DNA of 64,000 nucleotides from Mycosphaerella arachidis. Taxonomy: Eukaryota > Ascomycota > Dothideomycetes > Mycosphaerellales > Mycosphaerellaceae. Positions within the stretch are counted from its first letter, which is position 1; the number at the start of each line of letters is the position of its first letter. The position numbers and the translations under genes were made by a program. This document shows positions 22,545-34,258 of the stretch, piece by piece. The notes beneath the pieces were generated by a model, which saw nothing but the letters and a program-made list of their open reading frames with translations, made no database searches and was not told where the DNA came from. Location of the stretch: NCBI GenBank assembly GCA_001297265.1, contig LIHB01000003.1, positions 163,580 through 227,579 of the forward strand. Direction: 5' to 3'.

Positions 22545-22959
22545 TTACTGCTTCTCCGATATCTCAACCGGCTTCGAAATCGGCTTCACTTGTTGCATCT
22601 TTGCGGGCGGAGCTTTGACAGGCGAAATCTGCACTTGTCCAGAGGATGGCATGAACGCCCAATAAGACAAAATCTTCTCCATGACTTCGGCCATTGTGAG
22701 AGCGATGAGCTATGGTCAGTACCCAGAAGTGCTGTGCGCGGAGCTTGATATACCTATGCGGTACAAGATCTTGCGTGATTCCAAAGAAGCAGGCTAGTGC
22801 TGCACGGGTGGAGTTAGGGTGTGGTTGGCTGACAAACTCTATTCCGAGAATCCTTGTCGTAGCCTGTGGAGCGTCACCATCTGCCGGGAGAATCGTAGCA
22901 CGAGGATCGCGAGGTTGTCCGTGGAGCACATGGCAACGTGAAGTGTTTTCTAGCACCAT
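22545..22959 (-). CDS. Possible small hypothetical protein, two exons
   Basis: Exons 22959-22765 and 22709-22545 join through a 55-nt intron (donor GTACCG, branch ACTGAC, acceptor TAG) to give 119 aa in consistent phase. Exon 1 contains TRAALACFFGITQDL; exon 2 reads MAEVMEKILSYWAFM, then a Pro/Lys-rich tail. The size and part of exon 1 faintly recall the tautomerase/MIF fold, but the N-terminal proline cannot be placed, so I do not assign it. A longer 5' exon is possible. Confidence 0.35.
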
Positions 22960-23156
22960 GTCGTGGCTTGCGTGGAACAGCAAACATTGCTACATCAGCA
23001 GACAGCCATTTATCATGGCCATATCATATGGTGAACGTCTTACCATCTGCGCTATGGGATACCCAAGCTATGATGCACTTTGACCTCTCAATCATTCAGC
23101 CAACGCCTCGCTAATAATGCTTCATACCCCATCCATCACTGTCATCCTGACCTGGC

Positions 23157-24235
23157 TTACGCTCTTCCTGCACGACCTGCCTGAATGATCTCGCCAGTGT
23201 GAGGATCATCCGCTCGCAAGACAGGCCAACCTGAACCACCAGCCTTGGCAAGAGTAAGCTCCAATTTGGTGCCCATGATCTTGAACTTGCTCTCATCGGG
23301 CTTGATGGGTGCGAAAAGTGTCATGGACGTTTGGTATCTCTTCTTGTCGGTGGTGTGCAAGTCCAGATCAATCTTCGAGCCATCTGCAGAGAACTCGACC
23401 TTCGATCGATCCTTATCGACTTTCTTTAGGTACAGCGAAGCAATGACCGTGGTAGCCGTCTGGTAGAAGTCGTTTCGAACCTCGCTCAGCTTCTCCTCCT
23501 CATCTGAATCCTTCTTCTTGCCGACGAACAGATGCCGAGACTTTGTCTTGCAGCCTTGGATCTTCATAAATTCGTCAAACTCTAATACTCGACGCTTGCA
23601 GCATGTCCAGCCTTTGCTGCCTTCGTGGAAGAGCGCTTGTCCAGGGTGGTGTACGCATTCCTCCTCGTCCCTATTCTGCCCCGACTTGTACGATGCACCA
23701 CATCCTCGACGCTTGCAGCCAGCACCGTCTGGTACAGCTACCTCAGGATCATCCTCTTCTTCCTCTGGCGGGGCCGGACTTGGCGAAGGACGTGGTGCTG
23801 CGGTAGCCACAGGACCTCGAGCGACTGGCGGTGGTAGTGTGTCCTTCTCTTGCTGTGACTTGATCTTTGCCTCCACCTCTTCCTCACTCAGTCCGGGCTT
23901 TGGCTCTTCCTTTGGAGTGTCATCGACAGTGCTGTGCTTGCCAGTCGTGCATGGCGGAATGGTCATGAACTCATCGAACGTAAGGACTCGTGGTTTGCAG
24001 CATTTCCAGCCTGAATAGCTAGTCAGTACCGTACATGCAAACGGAATATTGTACAGTGAGGCAGACCTACCCTTTTGACCTTCGTGGAACTCTGGTGGGC
24101 TGCATTCAAATGTTAGTATAGGCGGGAACTAAAAGGACATTAAGGTTGTTGCACGAACCCAGGGTGATATACGCAAGGCTCTTCTGGGTCGGAGAAGACC
24201 TTGCCGCAGCCTTTGTGTACACATTTCTGCGCCAT
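23157..24235 (-). CDS. CHORD-CS domain co-chaperone (CHP1/RAR1-like)
   Basis: Three exons, 24235-24159, 24099-24071 and 24010-23157, give 319 aa. The exons join in the correct phases and rebuild an N-terminal CHORD (MAQKCVHKGCGKVFSD, HPGPPEFHEGQKGWKCC, then CTTGKH). A second CHORD follows an acidic Pro-rich linker (CKRRGCGASYKS through GWTCCKRRVLEFDEF and CKTKSRH). The C-terminus is a CS domain of the p23/Sgt1 type (NDFYQTATTVIASLYLKKV to GTKLELTLAKA). CHORD modules bind zinc, and such proteins assist Hsp90 with Sgt1. The gene is divergent from the glutaredoxin-like gene, with about 200 bp between their start codons. Confidence 0.92.
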
Positions 24236-24435
24236 GATCGAAGCTGGAGTGTGTAGGTAGCAATGGGTGTTGTCGTGAGACAGAAACAGAAGTTGCTGTT
24301 CAAACGAAGATCAATCTAGAATACCAGAGAATCTGATCTGACGTAGCTTTGTGGGCAAGCGCGTGGATGTGTGGACGACTTCTCCTCTTGTCGATGCGAG
24401 CATCTCATCCCATAGCAAGAAACATCACCGCGAAC

Positions 24436-24809
24436 ATGCAGTCTACTTTACGTTTGATGCAGCACTCCCTGCGATTGACACTCTTCACGCACGATCATTG
24501 CTCACTATGCAACAACGTGAAAGGAGTCATGAGTAAGGTCTGGGACCGCAGACACTTCGAATACGGCGAAGTTGATATCTTGGCTCCCGAGAACAAGCAG
24601 TGGAAGTCACTATATGAGTTTGAGATACCGGTGGTGAGAAGGCAGAAATTGCCAGTATGACCAGAGCTGATCTTTAGCAGGTCCACGTTGATCGAACTGC
24701 TGTGCTCGCCTCCAGGAACGGCGAAACCACGGCAGCTGCTCGAAAGCTGAAGCACCGCTTTACTGAGGCCGAACTCGAGAAGGTGATGGATGAGGTCGAG
24801 AAGTCTTGA
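24436..24809 (+). CDS. Glutaredoxin-like (DUF836) protein
   Basis: Exons 24436-24633 and 24681-24809, intron 47 nt (GTGAGA to CAG), 108 aa. A thioredoxin-fold start, LTLFTHDHCSLC, places C22 and C25 as the CxxC pair. The splice restores the cis-Pro region (YEFEIPVVHVDRT) that is diagnostic of the family. The C-terminus is a helix (FTEAELEKVMDEVEKS). Yeast YDR286C is the nearest known relative by memory. The role is presumably thiol redox; the first 14 residues are basic and Leu-rich, so mitochondrial import is possible. Confidence 0.88.
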
Positions 24810-24994
24810 GTGGACCAACCAAGTCTTGATGTACGCTGCAGAAGCAGTAGAAGTGCTGATGCGGGGTCTCGACCGCAGTGCCGAGCTCTCTCTCTACGGA
24901 GGGATGTTGATGAACGTTAAGACTTGCTGTCATTCGACCAAGGATTGAGCACAGTCTATAGTGCAGAAGCCACAAATCCATTCGCCCTGACACG

Positions 24995-25902
24995 ATGCAA
25001 GCTGCCAACCGCCTCCAGAAGGCGTTGATCAGCGGCAAAGCAAGCTTTGGAGGATGGCAGGTACGCACAGAAATCCATCAAGATCGAAGCAGCAATCGTC
25101 CTCACTTACGATATAGATGCTCCCTGGCACGAATCTGAGCAGAGCCATAGCGAGGACTCCCAGCCTAGATTGGATCTGCATCGACTGCGAGCATGGTAAC
25201 ATTTCAGACGATGCGATGCATGAATCGGTAGCAGCCATTGCAGCCTGTGGAGTCAGCCCGGTGGTGAGAGTCGCGGATGGTCAGCATTGGATGATCAAGC
25301 GAGCATTAGATGCCGGGGCGCATGGTATCATTGTACCTCTGCTCCAGACTGTCCAGGACGCGAAGAATGTTGCTCGATTTAGCAAATTTCCGCCACTAGG
25401 TATGATCGAGACTTGCTGCGGGAGCCTCCTCTGGATCTGACCGTTCTCAGGTAACCGGGGTTTGGGAAGTCCCTTTGCAATGGAAAAGTTCGCCGAGCAG
25501 GGTGCGAATCCGAAGGAGCTTTCGTTGATGGAGTATTACGAGCAGGCGAATGACAGCATCGTGGTGATCGTACAGATCGAGACTGCGTCGGCACTTGAGC
25601 AGATCAAGGAGATCGCTGCTGTCGATGGCATTGATGTCTGCTTCATTGGTCCTGTCGATCTTGGTAACAGCATCGGACATCCGGCGGAAGCGATTGGCAA
25701 GTACCCACCTCAACTTGAGGAAGCCATCAAGGCTGTCCACCAAGCGACGCAGGATGCTGGCAAGTATACTGCCATATATACAGCTGGAGGAGAGTCAGCC
25801 AAGTCATATGCGGCTCAGGGGTTCAACATGATCAATACCATGAACGATGTTATGGCGATCAAAATGTCATTCGGGCAGGCCGTAGAAACTGCAAGCCAGT
25901 AG
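24995..25902 (+). CDS. HpcH/HpaI-family class II aldolase
   Basis: Exons 24995-25060, 25117-25399 and 25451-25902 give 266 aa; introns of 56 and 51 nt join in correct phase. Motifs along the TIM barrel are WICIDCEHGNISDD near residue 40, the substrate-loop Arg in VVRVADG, VQIETASALEQI with the metal-binding Glu, and FIGPVDLGNSIG with the metal-binding Asp. Family members cleave 4-hydroxy-2-oxo acids to pyruvate (or a related oxo acid) and an aldehyde. Fungal copies are usually cytosolic and of unknown physiological substrate. It lies 185 bp behind the glutaredoxin-like gene on the same strand. No pathway partner is near. Confidence 0.92.
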
Positions 25903-28786
25903 GAGACTGTGATATACAGAAGATACGATTTCACGTCATACCCAGCTGTCCAAAGGTCATGCGACGACACACGTGTAGAGAGAAGCGCTTCAACAGCACG
26001 TGCGTATAGTTTAAATTCAAACGATCGCATGTCGAAGGGGAGTGCAGGGTGTGGGGGAGCGGCTTGGTCGAGGCACAGCACTTCGAGGCTCCCCAAAATT
26101 TGAGGCTGAGTCAACAAGGCGATTGCGAACCTCCGCCGGTGGCAGAAGCAAGATCAAGAATGTGAGGGCGATATGCTCAGGGTCAACAGGAACAGTGCAA
26201 GGCCAGGCGGCAGAGTCCTCGAGGCTGTGTGATGTGACAGTTCCTCAGCCGCGAGGAGGATCAGCTCGAGCAAAAGATCACAGTTAAAAGACGCCTTATC
26301 CCTTTCCCTAAAGCTAAAGAACAGTTCTGTAATCATGACAGTGTATCCTCCCGTCTTCCATCACCATGCTTCTCCGTCAGACCGTATAGCGCCAGTGACA
26401 GCGGTATGGGTATCTTCGTTTTATCATCGTCCATCACAACGCCCTTGTGTCCCACACTTAACAACACAATACCAGCTGCGATCTTCACTTCTTCAAACCC
26501 GAGCCGCCGTTCGCAAGCCACCACTGCTGATAGCCGGTATGGTCACCTTTGTACCTCTGCAACCCATAGGGAGCCACAGGCTGACTTCGAGACGCAGTGA
26601 TGTTGTCAAGAGGCCATGGTTGCCCGCCTCCGGTGGCGTCGCCGGCATTGACGACGGTAGCTTGACGTCGAAGCTGATCAGTGGCAGGCGGCTTGCTTGA
26701 ACGTTGGTTGTAAGTGTACCTGGTGCCGACTTCGCCATATGCACTAAAAGATGGCAGGTTGCCAATATCGGACCGAAAGATTCCTGGATCGCTGTTGGGG
26801 AGGTCGCAGTTTCCCCAGAGATCCTTAGATGGTGCCGTCTGCGCAGGGCCTTGAAGTTGGGTTTGACCAATGTTGCGCTGCTGCTTCGCAGCAGAGACAT
26901 TTGGATGCTCAGCGACACGAGGGCCTTCTAATCTACAGTTGTCGCCACCAATGGCCGGCATCGTGCCGTTTCCACAGCTGTTGGAAGCACGAGGGGGAGC
27001 TACGTTCGAAGTTGCTAGTTCGATTTTAGCAATACGCATGAGGAGGAACGTACGTTGACCTTACAGCTAGCTGATATGGCGCTGTGCACCGCTCGATGAC
27101 CTGAAGATGACATTGCGCCCGGCGTACCACCTCACTGACTGTCTGCCGGACTTTGAAATGTAGGATTTGCTGCCGCTGCCTCGTTGAGGACGCAAGTCGA
27201 ATACCTGTGGTTAGGGCAATCCGCAGTCGCCGCTTGGAGCATGAGAGGAAGTGAATGGAGCGAATTCAACGGTGACGGCCGAACAGCAGTAGCTCGACTC
27301 GTTGGGTACCACCGGGTTCACAACTTACATGGGTAAGGGATCCTAAAACTGGCGGCCACTGTGCAGGACTATCTTTGCGTAAGTCGCCCTCTTGGTAAGG
27401 GGCGATATAGGCTGCTCGGGGGATACACTTGACGTAGTGTAGTATTAGTAACGTCGCGCAAACCTGAATCGCAAAACTGACGTACATGCGTAGGATAATC
27501 ATCCTCGACCTGGGCTTTCTCTACGACTGTGAAGCGCGGCGGAGATCGACGACCGAAGCTCGATCAGGCTCGAGATTACGAAGCTCTGAGTTCAGTGTGC
27601 GGCAAGACTGCGTCCAACGAGGAGCCAGAGCTCCCATGCTAGACACGCTCGGGGTCTTAGTCGGTATCAATGGGTCGCGCGAGCCGGGAAGTTGTAGTGT
27701 CTGAGGACTCATGACGTTTTCCAGACAATAAATGGTGTACGGTCATGGCCATTCACTAGAGTCTTATTCGCCGGCGAAGCTCCAGCATCTTTCTCCCATG
27801 CAGACAGCTCCAAAATGTTCCCTCATCCGGCGCAACTGCCACCTTTTGCTATCGGCCGACCCGATGGTGCGATCGTGGGCTGCATGAGGGCCTCAGGCTT
27901 GCAAAGCCATGTGTCCTGTGACTACTGTCGTGCGATACTCCTCGTACTGTCCATCGATCGATCTCTTGCAGGATCGCCCTCTCGAGTGACCGGCAGACGC
28001 AGTCAGCTGCGGTGACTTCTTCAAGCACGCATTGACGTGGCATTGTTACATACGATGAGATAATGCCTTGCTCGTGTTTAGTGTTTCGCTCGCCAATTGG
28101 AGACCTCGATATTGCCTTGGTGTGTGTGGGCTTGTTGCCTACTGGTACGGGGGGTGTCCGACTGCGTTGAGGGATTGTGCTGGGTCAAGCTCCTACTAGT
28201 CGTTTCCTTCGACGTTGCCTTCAATGTGGTCATGAAGGAGGCCGCCTTCGGTCTGGAGACGCAGGGCCAGAGCTCTGGCAGCCATACCGGTCAGGATGCA
28301 ACCGAGGTGCGTTGGCGGCCCAGCTGTAACAGAGGCGGGCGGAGGGCGAAAATGGACTGAAGGTATGGCAGCTGCCGCAGAGTAGCTCCAGTTTTTTGCC
28401 GTTGAAGACCGTCTTTATCAGTAATTGTCAATGGGCAACATTGGGCAAAAGGTCAAAGGGCAACAGGCAATGGGCCACAGGCAGGCAGAGCGCGCTATGA
28501 TTGTAGCACGCGAAGTGATGTCGGCATTAAAGCGGGGATCAGCTGCGCAATGTCGACCAATGCGGATAGCTTTACTACACCAACGACTTGGAGGCTGCAC
28601 TGGCCAGAGCCACATACGACGCAGCGTAACTTGACAGCGTGGGATGACCCAAGTGTTCCGGACCCGGTGATTTGGATGCCATCATGAGTCGCGCCAGCAC
28701 AAGCGATGCAGGCCGCTGGAGGTGCCCTATAATGCTGCGCCGCCAGGTTTCTTTTACCACTGCACCTTTGTTATGTTCTTCTTGCG
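25903..28786. other. Gene-poor stretch
   Basis: Nearly 2.9 kb with no secure gene. Several minus-strand frames carry good splice-like signals (for example a GTAAGT donor near 27327 and a GTAAGG near 27063), and one ATG-started frame at 26485-27039 is listed separately. Competing frames look equally protein-like, so the stretch may hold a degraded or multi-exon gene that I cannot resolve. Confidence 0.35.
26485..27039 (-). CDS. Doubtful hypothetical protein
   Basis: An ATG-started frame of 184 codons rich in Gly, Asn, Gln and Pro. Segments such as DLPNSDPGIFRSDIGNLPSF and GYQQWWLANGGSGLKK look protein-like, but no domain is recognised. An overlapping frame on the same strand is open almost as long. 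It could be part of a larger spliced gene or chance. Confidence 0.28.
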   Translation of the reverse strand: MRIAKIELATSNVAPPRASNSCGNGTMPAIGGDNCRLEGPRVAEHPNVSAAKQQRNIGQTQLQGPAQTAPSKDLWGNCDLPNSDPGIFRSDIGNLPSFSAYGEVGTRYTYNQRSSKPPATDQLRRQATVVNAGDATGGGQPWPLDNITASRSQPVAPYGLQRYKGDHTGYQQWWLANGGSGLKK

Positions 28787-29826
28787 ATGGCAAAGCCTGT
28801 TCTTTGCGAAAATGTCGCCCATACCTCCGTCGACAACGCAGCTTTGCTCGAAATTGGGCTCGACTTTGAGCTCGGGTTCCCGTCACTTCTTCGGGAAGAT
28901 CTGAGCGACAAAGCGGATTTGCAGGTCTATCCAGGCTCGTTCCTGCCGGATGCCTCCTGCTGGCAAGAACCCAATAGTCCGCGCAGTAGCGGTACGTCTG
29001 CATCTCGGATCTTGCTCAACCAGTTGCTGATAAAGTCGAAGAGTGTAGCTCGGTAGATTCAGCGTCCTGGACGGAGGAGCCTGAGCAATTCTTGGACTAC
29101 CGTAGCCCTTCGGAATGCTGGTCAGAATATCCTCCATGTGAAGAAATCTCATCCACGAGTGTCTGGTCCAAACCAATTTGTCGAAAGTGCCAGCGGAGAT
29201 TCGAGAACTCCTACTCCCTCGAGCAGCATGCCAAACAGTCTGGTCACGCCAATTTCGTGTGCCCTGTCAGTGGCTGTGGTCGCTGTTACACCCGAAGGGA
29301 TTCCTTAGCACGGCATCGCAAGTCTCACGACCAAGAGCTTGTATGCGTTATATGCCGGGGCAAGAACCAGAAGAAGATGTTCAAGCGTAAGGACCACCTC
29401 CGGTCGCACATCAGGAATTGCCATCCAGAATACCCGGAGAGTGTGGGAGTTGCGGCTGCATCGAGGTGTGGAGAAGAGATCAGACCATATCGATGTTTCT
29501 GTGCTTGCGAACGGGATTCGGGTGCAGTTGGTCAATTATTCGGCATACCAATGACACGCCAGGATTCTGCTGTAAGCCTGGTTGAACCGCTGTCGGATTC
29601 GCCTTCCTCTTCCCGACAATCTAATGTCGGCTATGAGAGCAGAGCAATGTATGAAATCGTGGAGGCGCTTCGAACTCTACATCCTGGAGGTAGTGATGCA
29701 GTGAAGGCTCTGGATGATCGTCTCAAACTGAATCGTTCTTCAACCACGCAGCAACTAGCGCAGAAATTGGTAACGCTGGCATCGGAATGCCCAACCACGC
29801 CTGCTGGATTCGAACGATCTCCTTGA
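28787..29826 (+). CDS. C2H2 zinc-finger protein
   Basis: The ATG at 28787 opens a frame to near 28990. A second frame (acidic, reading VADKVEECSSVDSASWTEEP) continues from about 29024 to the stop at 29826, so one intron lies between. A GTACGT donor at 28992 and a CAG at 29023 fit in phase, but the intron would be only 32 nt, so the junction is uncertain. The main exon carries at least three fingers: CRKCQRRFENSYSLEQHAKQ, then a C-x5-C form (CPVSGCGRCYTRRDSLARHR), then CVICRG with KRKDHLRSHIRNCH. After the fingers is a Ser-rich region and a helical C-terminus. It is a probable DNA-binding protein of about 325 aa with unknown targets. Confidence 0.75.
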
Positions 29827-30941
29827 TTGAAATAATACTTGGATATTAGCACTCCTAGCAGTAACAATGGTCGTCTTATCCTGTAGACCTGGGGTGCTGC
29901 CTTGTTGGCGAGATCGCTTCGATACGTTGATGAGGTGGGCGGAGATGTGCTTCGCCGAATCTGAACTTTCAGGCTCGGTCGTGGTGTCTCGGCCGCCTTC
30001 CGTTTCAAATGTGTGTTAGCCTTTGCTCCGGGAGAATCAGACGGATATTATCGTCGCCGAGCTTCCAGGAGCGATATGACGGATGTTGCTTTGGAGTCGA
30101 GAGCAATAGCATAGCAGGATTCATCGTCGCTCGAGCCGAGGGACTGAGGGAAAGCATACTGTACATGTTGTCGTAGCAAGCGAGCGATGCATGCCCAGGG
30201 CACATGTTCACGGTCTCGACGATTCGATCCGATAATGTTCCGTAGCAGTTCTCCCGACGCGGAGTTGCGGGTGCCGGCCAGGCACAAGGGACTGCTCGCG
30301 GCTGTCTCGGAATACATGAGTCCTACGTCCTACTGTAGCAGGTCTATAATCATAGACACAACAACGGTGGTACAAAGTCGCCACTTGGTGCACGAGCAGC
30401 ATATGCCCTTCCTCACACGTGCATGAGCGTGATGAGAGGGCGGAGCCTTGTAGGATGTGTATGGCACCCGCAGGTACAAGTACATGGAGGAAGGAACGGC
30501 CCTTGCAGGCGCGACGGAAGTGGTGATGAGTGGGTGGGGTTGTCTCCTTCCCTGACAGGCATTCTATCTCGCGGTTTCACATTTTCCACCCGAATTCATG
30601 CTGCAGCCCGCACTCCACCGCCCTCACTTCTGCCAGCCACCAAGTGAAGCTCTGCGCTCGTTTTTGTCTCCTCGCACGTCGATCTGGACGTTGCGGCTGC
30701 ACTGCCCACCGTCGAGCGCCGGCGAAACAAGCATTCCAGTCCAGCGCTGTGAACCTCCAAGAGAGGCCCCTTACGGCTCAAACACGGCCCCAGGTTCACA
30801 CTCGCACCTCCTTGGAGTGACGCGAAACAACACTCCGCCCGTCTTGATCTGTGCTGTGACCAGAGAGGTAACAACAGTACCCACCCAATCCCTTTCTAGT
30901 ACCGGCACCCCTACTGACCCATTCGCAGTGCACCGCCCAAG
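29827..30941. other. Long leader/promoter of the COT1 kinase
   Basis: No gene seen. The last part looks like a transcribed leader: pyrimidine-rich, with a likely 5' UTR intron at 30868-30928 (donor GTAACA, branch CTGAC, acceptor GCAG), 13 nt before the start codon. Confidence 0.4.
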
Positions 30942-33122
30942 ATGGCGTATCAGCAGCAGCACCAACAACAACAACAACAGCAGCAGCAGCAGCAGTCGCA
31001 ACAACACGCACACCAACAGCAGCCGCAGCCTGACAGCCGCAATCCAAATCGCCTCCAGCTCAACTTCGGCTTCAACAATCCGCCCAATTTCGCGACCGAG
31101 CAAGGTCGTGCCTTCCCTACGACTCCGTCCACGTTCCCGCAGCCGTTCCCCAATGCTGCCGGACAGCAAGAGGTCTGGGGTACTCAGCAGGCAACCAGCG
31201 GCATCAATAGCCAGGGCTATTTCTACAACAACCCGAATGCATACCAGCAGCAGTACACCAGTGGCACGTCCACTCCCAATGCCGGCTACCGTTCGCCCGC
31301 TGGCGGATACAACGACGTGACCAATGGCCTCGCGCATCAATTCCAGCATCAGAATCTGGGGGGAAACTCACCACGTTCGGCGAGCCCGTATGGCAGGCAG
31401 CCATCCCCCGCGAATGCACGTCCTCGCACTGCAGGAGCCACCCAACAGAACTACGGCAACTACCTGAACGCTCAAATGCCAGCCATGCCACCACCACTGA
31501 GCATCTACGATGACGAGCCGCCGCCAAAGAATCCCGACAAGTACTCGAGCTCGATTACCGAGAGAGTCAAGGTGCAGAAGATGCTCACCCAGGAGTTCTT
31601 CAAGGAGAACGTGGAGAGGGCACGTGCTCGCAATGAGAGGTAAGATCGTGGAAGAGGAGGCGCGTGAATCGCTGGCTGACGTGTTGCAGAGCAAAGGAGC
31701 TCGATGCGATCCTCGCCGACGAGACACTTTCCGCGAACCGCAAGGAGCAAAAGAAGAACAGCACACGCAAGGCAGAGGCCAACTTCCTGCGATTCTTGCG
31801 GACACACGAGAAACCGGGCAACTATAACACACTTAAGATCATCGGAAAGGGTGCATTCGGCGAGGTGCGACTGGTGCAGAGGAAGCACGATGGAAAGGTG
31901 TACGCGCTGAAGTCGCTGATCAAGCAGGAGATGGTATGTTGCACCAGGACTTGAGATGAAATGCACTGCTGACGCTTTGCACAGCACAAGAAGGACCAGC
32001 TTGCCCATGTCCGCGCCGAGCGTGACATTCTCGCTAACGCAGACAGCCCATGGCTGGTGAAGCTGCACACTTCCTTCCAGGACACCACCTTCTTGTACAT
32101 GCTGATGGAGTTCCTGCCCGGTGGTGATCTCATGACTATGCTCATCAAGTACGAGATCTTCTCCGAAGACATCACACGCTTTTACATGGCAGAGATTACA
32201 CTGGCTATTGAAGCTGTGCACAAGCTTGGCTTCATCCATCGGTGGGTATAACAACGCATCTAACGCAAACAGCACACACTAACAATTTTCCAGCGACATC
32301 AAGCCAGACAACATCCTGTTAGATCGAGGCGGCCACATCAAGCTTACCGATTTCGGTCTCTCGACTGGCTTCTCCAAGGAGCATCAAGCCTCATACTACC
32401 AGCAACTCATGTCGACAAGCAAGTCAAAGTCTGCTTCCCAGAACCGCAACAGTGTCTCGATAGACCAGATCCAGCTCACTGTCTCCAACCGCAATCAGAT
32501 CAACACCTGGCGTAAGTCGAGACGTCAGCTCGCCTACTCAACCGTCGGCACGCCAGACTACATTGCCCCCGAAATCTTCAGCGGCAAAGGCTACGATTTT
32601 GGCTGCGATTGGTGGAGTGTCGGAACCATCATGTTCGAGTGCTTAGTCGGCTGGCCTCCGTTCTGCGCCGAGGAGCCACACGACACCTACCGCAAGATTG
32701 TTGACTGGCCACGCCACCTTAACTTCCCTCCAGATCAACAGCTCGGACCAGAGGCAGAGCACTTCATTAGAAGGTCAGTGGTTCCTGCAAGGGTTTCATC
32801 TGGTTACTAACATCATTCTAGTCTCATCTGCGACTCCCAGAACCGCCTCGGTCGTTCCCATGGCGCTGCAGAGCTGAAGCAGCACCCGTTCTTCCACGGC
32901 GTCAACTGGGATGGCCTCCGCAAGATCCGCGCTCCATTCGAGCCGAAGCTGCAGAGCAACATTGACACTCAGTACTTCCCCATCGACGAGATTCCTCAGG
33001 TCGACAACTCAGCCCAGCTTCGTGCCCAGACCGAGGCTCAGATTGGACAGGATGACTCGACTTTGAGCTTGCCCTTCATTGGTTACACCTACAAGCGATT
33101 CGATGCTTTCCGTGGAAGCTAG
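30942..33122 (+). CDS. NDR/LATS-family kinase COT1 (CBK1 ortholog)
   Basis: Five exons: 30942-31639, 31690-31933, 31985-32241, 32294-32773 and 32822-33122, giving 659 aa; the four introns are 48-52 nt and all phases agree. The N-terminus is Gln-rich and disordered. Next comes the basic NDR regulatory helix region that binds Mob (KVQKMLTQEFFKENVERARARNER). The kinase domain has GKGAFGEV, then HRDIKPDN rebuilt across an intron, then DFG. An NDR-type insert of about 50 residues lies between DFG and APE. The activation segment reads AYSTVGTPDYIAPE and the C-terminal hydrophobic motif PFIGYTYKRFD. COT1 works in the Ras/MOR network with Mob2 and Pag1-type scaffolds to control polar tip growth and cell separation. 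Confidence 0.96.
30951..31025 (+). repeat. CAG/CAA tract encoding poly-Gln in COT1
   Basis: Near-continuous CAG and CAA codons with a few CAC and TCG interruptions, encoding the N-terminal Gln tract. Confidence 0.9.
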
Positions 33123-33746
33123 ACTTGCTCCAACTCTGGCAACTCCAGGAAAAGCATAACATGACGCTAAGAAGCAAGCTTGCGACAGGCATTCGAAAGC
33201 TTTGCATGGGCGGCGCAATCCGATATTGATGTGTTAATGATGGAAGACGAATGAGAATCGCGTGTTTGGCAAGGAATCAGTTTTGCAGGATGCAAACTAT
33301 CAAAACCAGCGCCGGATGCAGCGCGAAAGGCAGAGAGAGCTCTGGTCAAGCTCATGGGCATGGCGCAGGATGTTCTCAGCATTATTGCAGCTGCTGTTGC
33401 TGCGCAACGGCGTAGCATAGCATCTGGACGCCGCAGACTTTTTTCGCGGCCGTTTGTTTAAAATAGAACGCCCACTGGTATACGCCCCTCGCTCCTCTTC
33501 TTCCTGCAACCATTCCGAACGCCGCGCTAATATTCAATGCTCATTCTCCTTCATGGTCGCGACTTCGGCCTTCCTGCCGTCCGTATCGGCAGGTGCCTTC
33601 TTGTGACACCTCAAGCTCATTTCCTCTGTCCTGCGGTGTTCCTCCATTCTCGTCCTCCCACGACCCTCATCTCGCCTCGAACTGAATCATTCTGTTCCAG
33701 CACGTCAGCCACCCACATTCCTCTCATACCATCGCGTTGTCCCGCC
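33123..33746. other. Convergent 3' flanks, no gene seen
   Basis: Lies between the ends of the COT1 gene (plus) and the Rpb12 gene (minus). Short frames have no motif. Confidence 0.4.
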
Positions 33747-33992
33747 TTACCTGTTCGTCCTCTCCTTGTACAGCACGCGGTATCCGCACTCCTTGCATCT
33801 GATGGGATCACCCTTCTTCAGCGCGACTTTGGTGTCGCAGTCGCCGCACAGGTACTGGACTGGTTTGCTGGCGTCTTCGAAGCTGCTGCCAGAAATCGCG
33901 AAGCCGCCGCCTGACGAAGCGCCGCCGCCGGCGGCGTTGCTGTTGTTGCCGCCTTGGGTGAGGGAGGGTGGGGTGTATTGTTCGCGAGACAT
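33747..33992 (-). CDS. RNA polymerase I/II/III shared subunit Rpb12 (RPC10)
   Basis: A single exon of 81 aa. The N-terminal 44 residues are Gly, Ser and Asn rich. The conserved core follows: YLCGDC with C49 and C52, RCKECGYRVLYKERTNR with C66 and C69, one zinc site of the C-x2-C-x13-C-x2-C type. The end matches the RVLYKKRT tail of the yeast subunit. It is a small structural subunit shared by all three nuclear polymerases. Compared with yeast (70 aa) only the disordered N-terminus is extended. Confidence 0.93.
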   Translation of the reverse strand: MSREQYTPPSLTQGGNNSNAAGGGASSGGGFAISGSSFEDASKPVQYLCGDCDTKVALKKGDPIRCKECGYRVLYKERTNR

Positions 33993-34258
33993 GGTTGTGG
34001 TTGCTGATGAGGCTGATGTGTCTGGAGAGTGTGGTGATTGTCTGGCGCAAAGTGGTTGTGAAGTTCTTTGAGGAAGTTGAAGGTCTGGAATGACAAAGCA
34101 CGGATTGTGGACCGAGCACGTGACGTTCTGATTCAAGCGCTCTCGCATGTGAAGACTTTAAATTAATAAGCTTATGATGATCAAGAGCCGTTTATTTTTC
34201 CTGACTAGTCCTCCCGTCCATCATTCCAAACCACTTTGAATGTCTTCTGTTATCCTGT

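Noticed and set aside
30598..31320. Long plus-strand frame of 240 codons overlapping the start of COT1
   Set aside because: It is a frame-shadow of the COT1 Gln-rich exon plus its leader; the COT1 frame has clear conserved domains.
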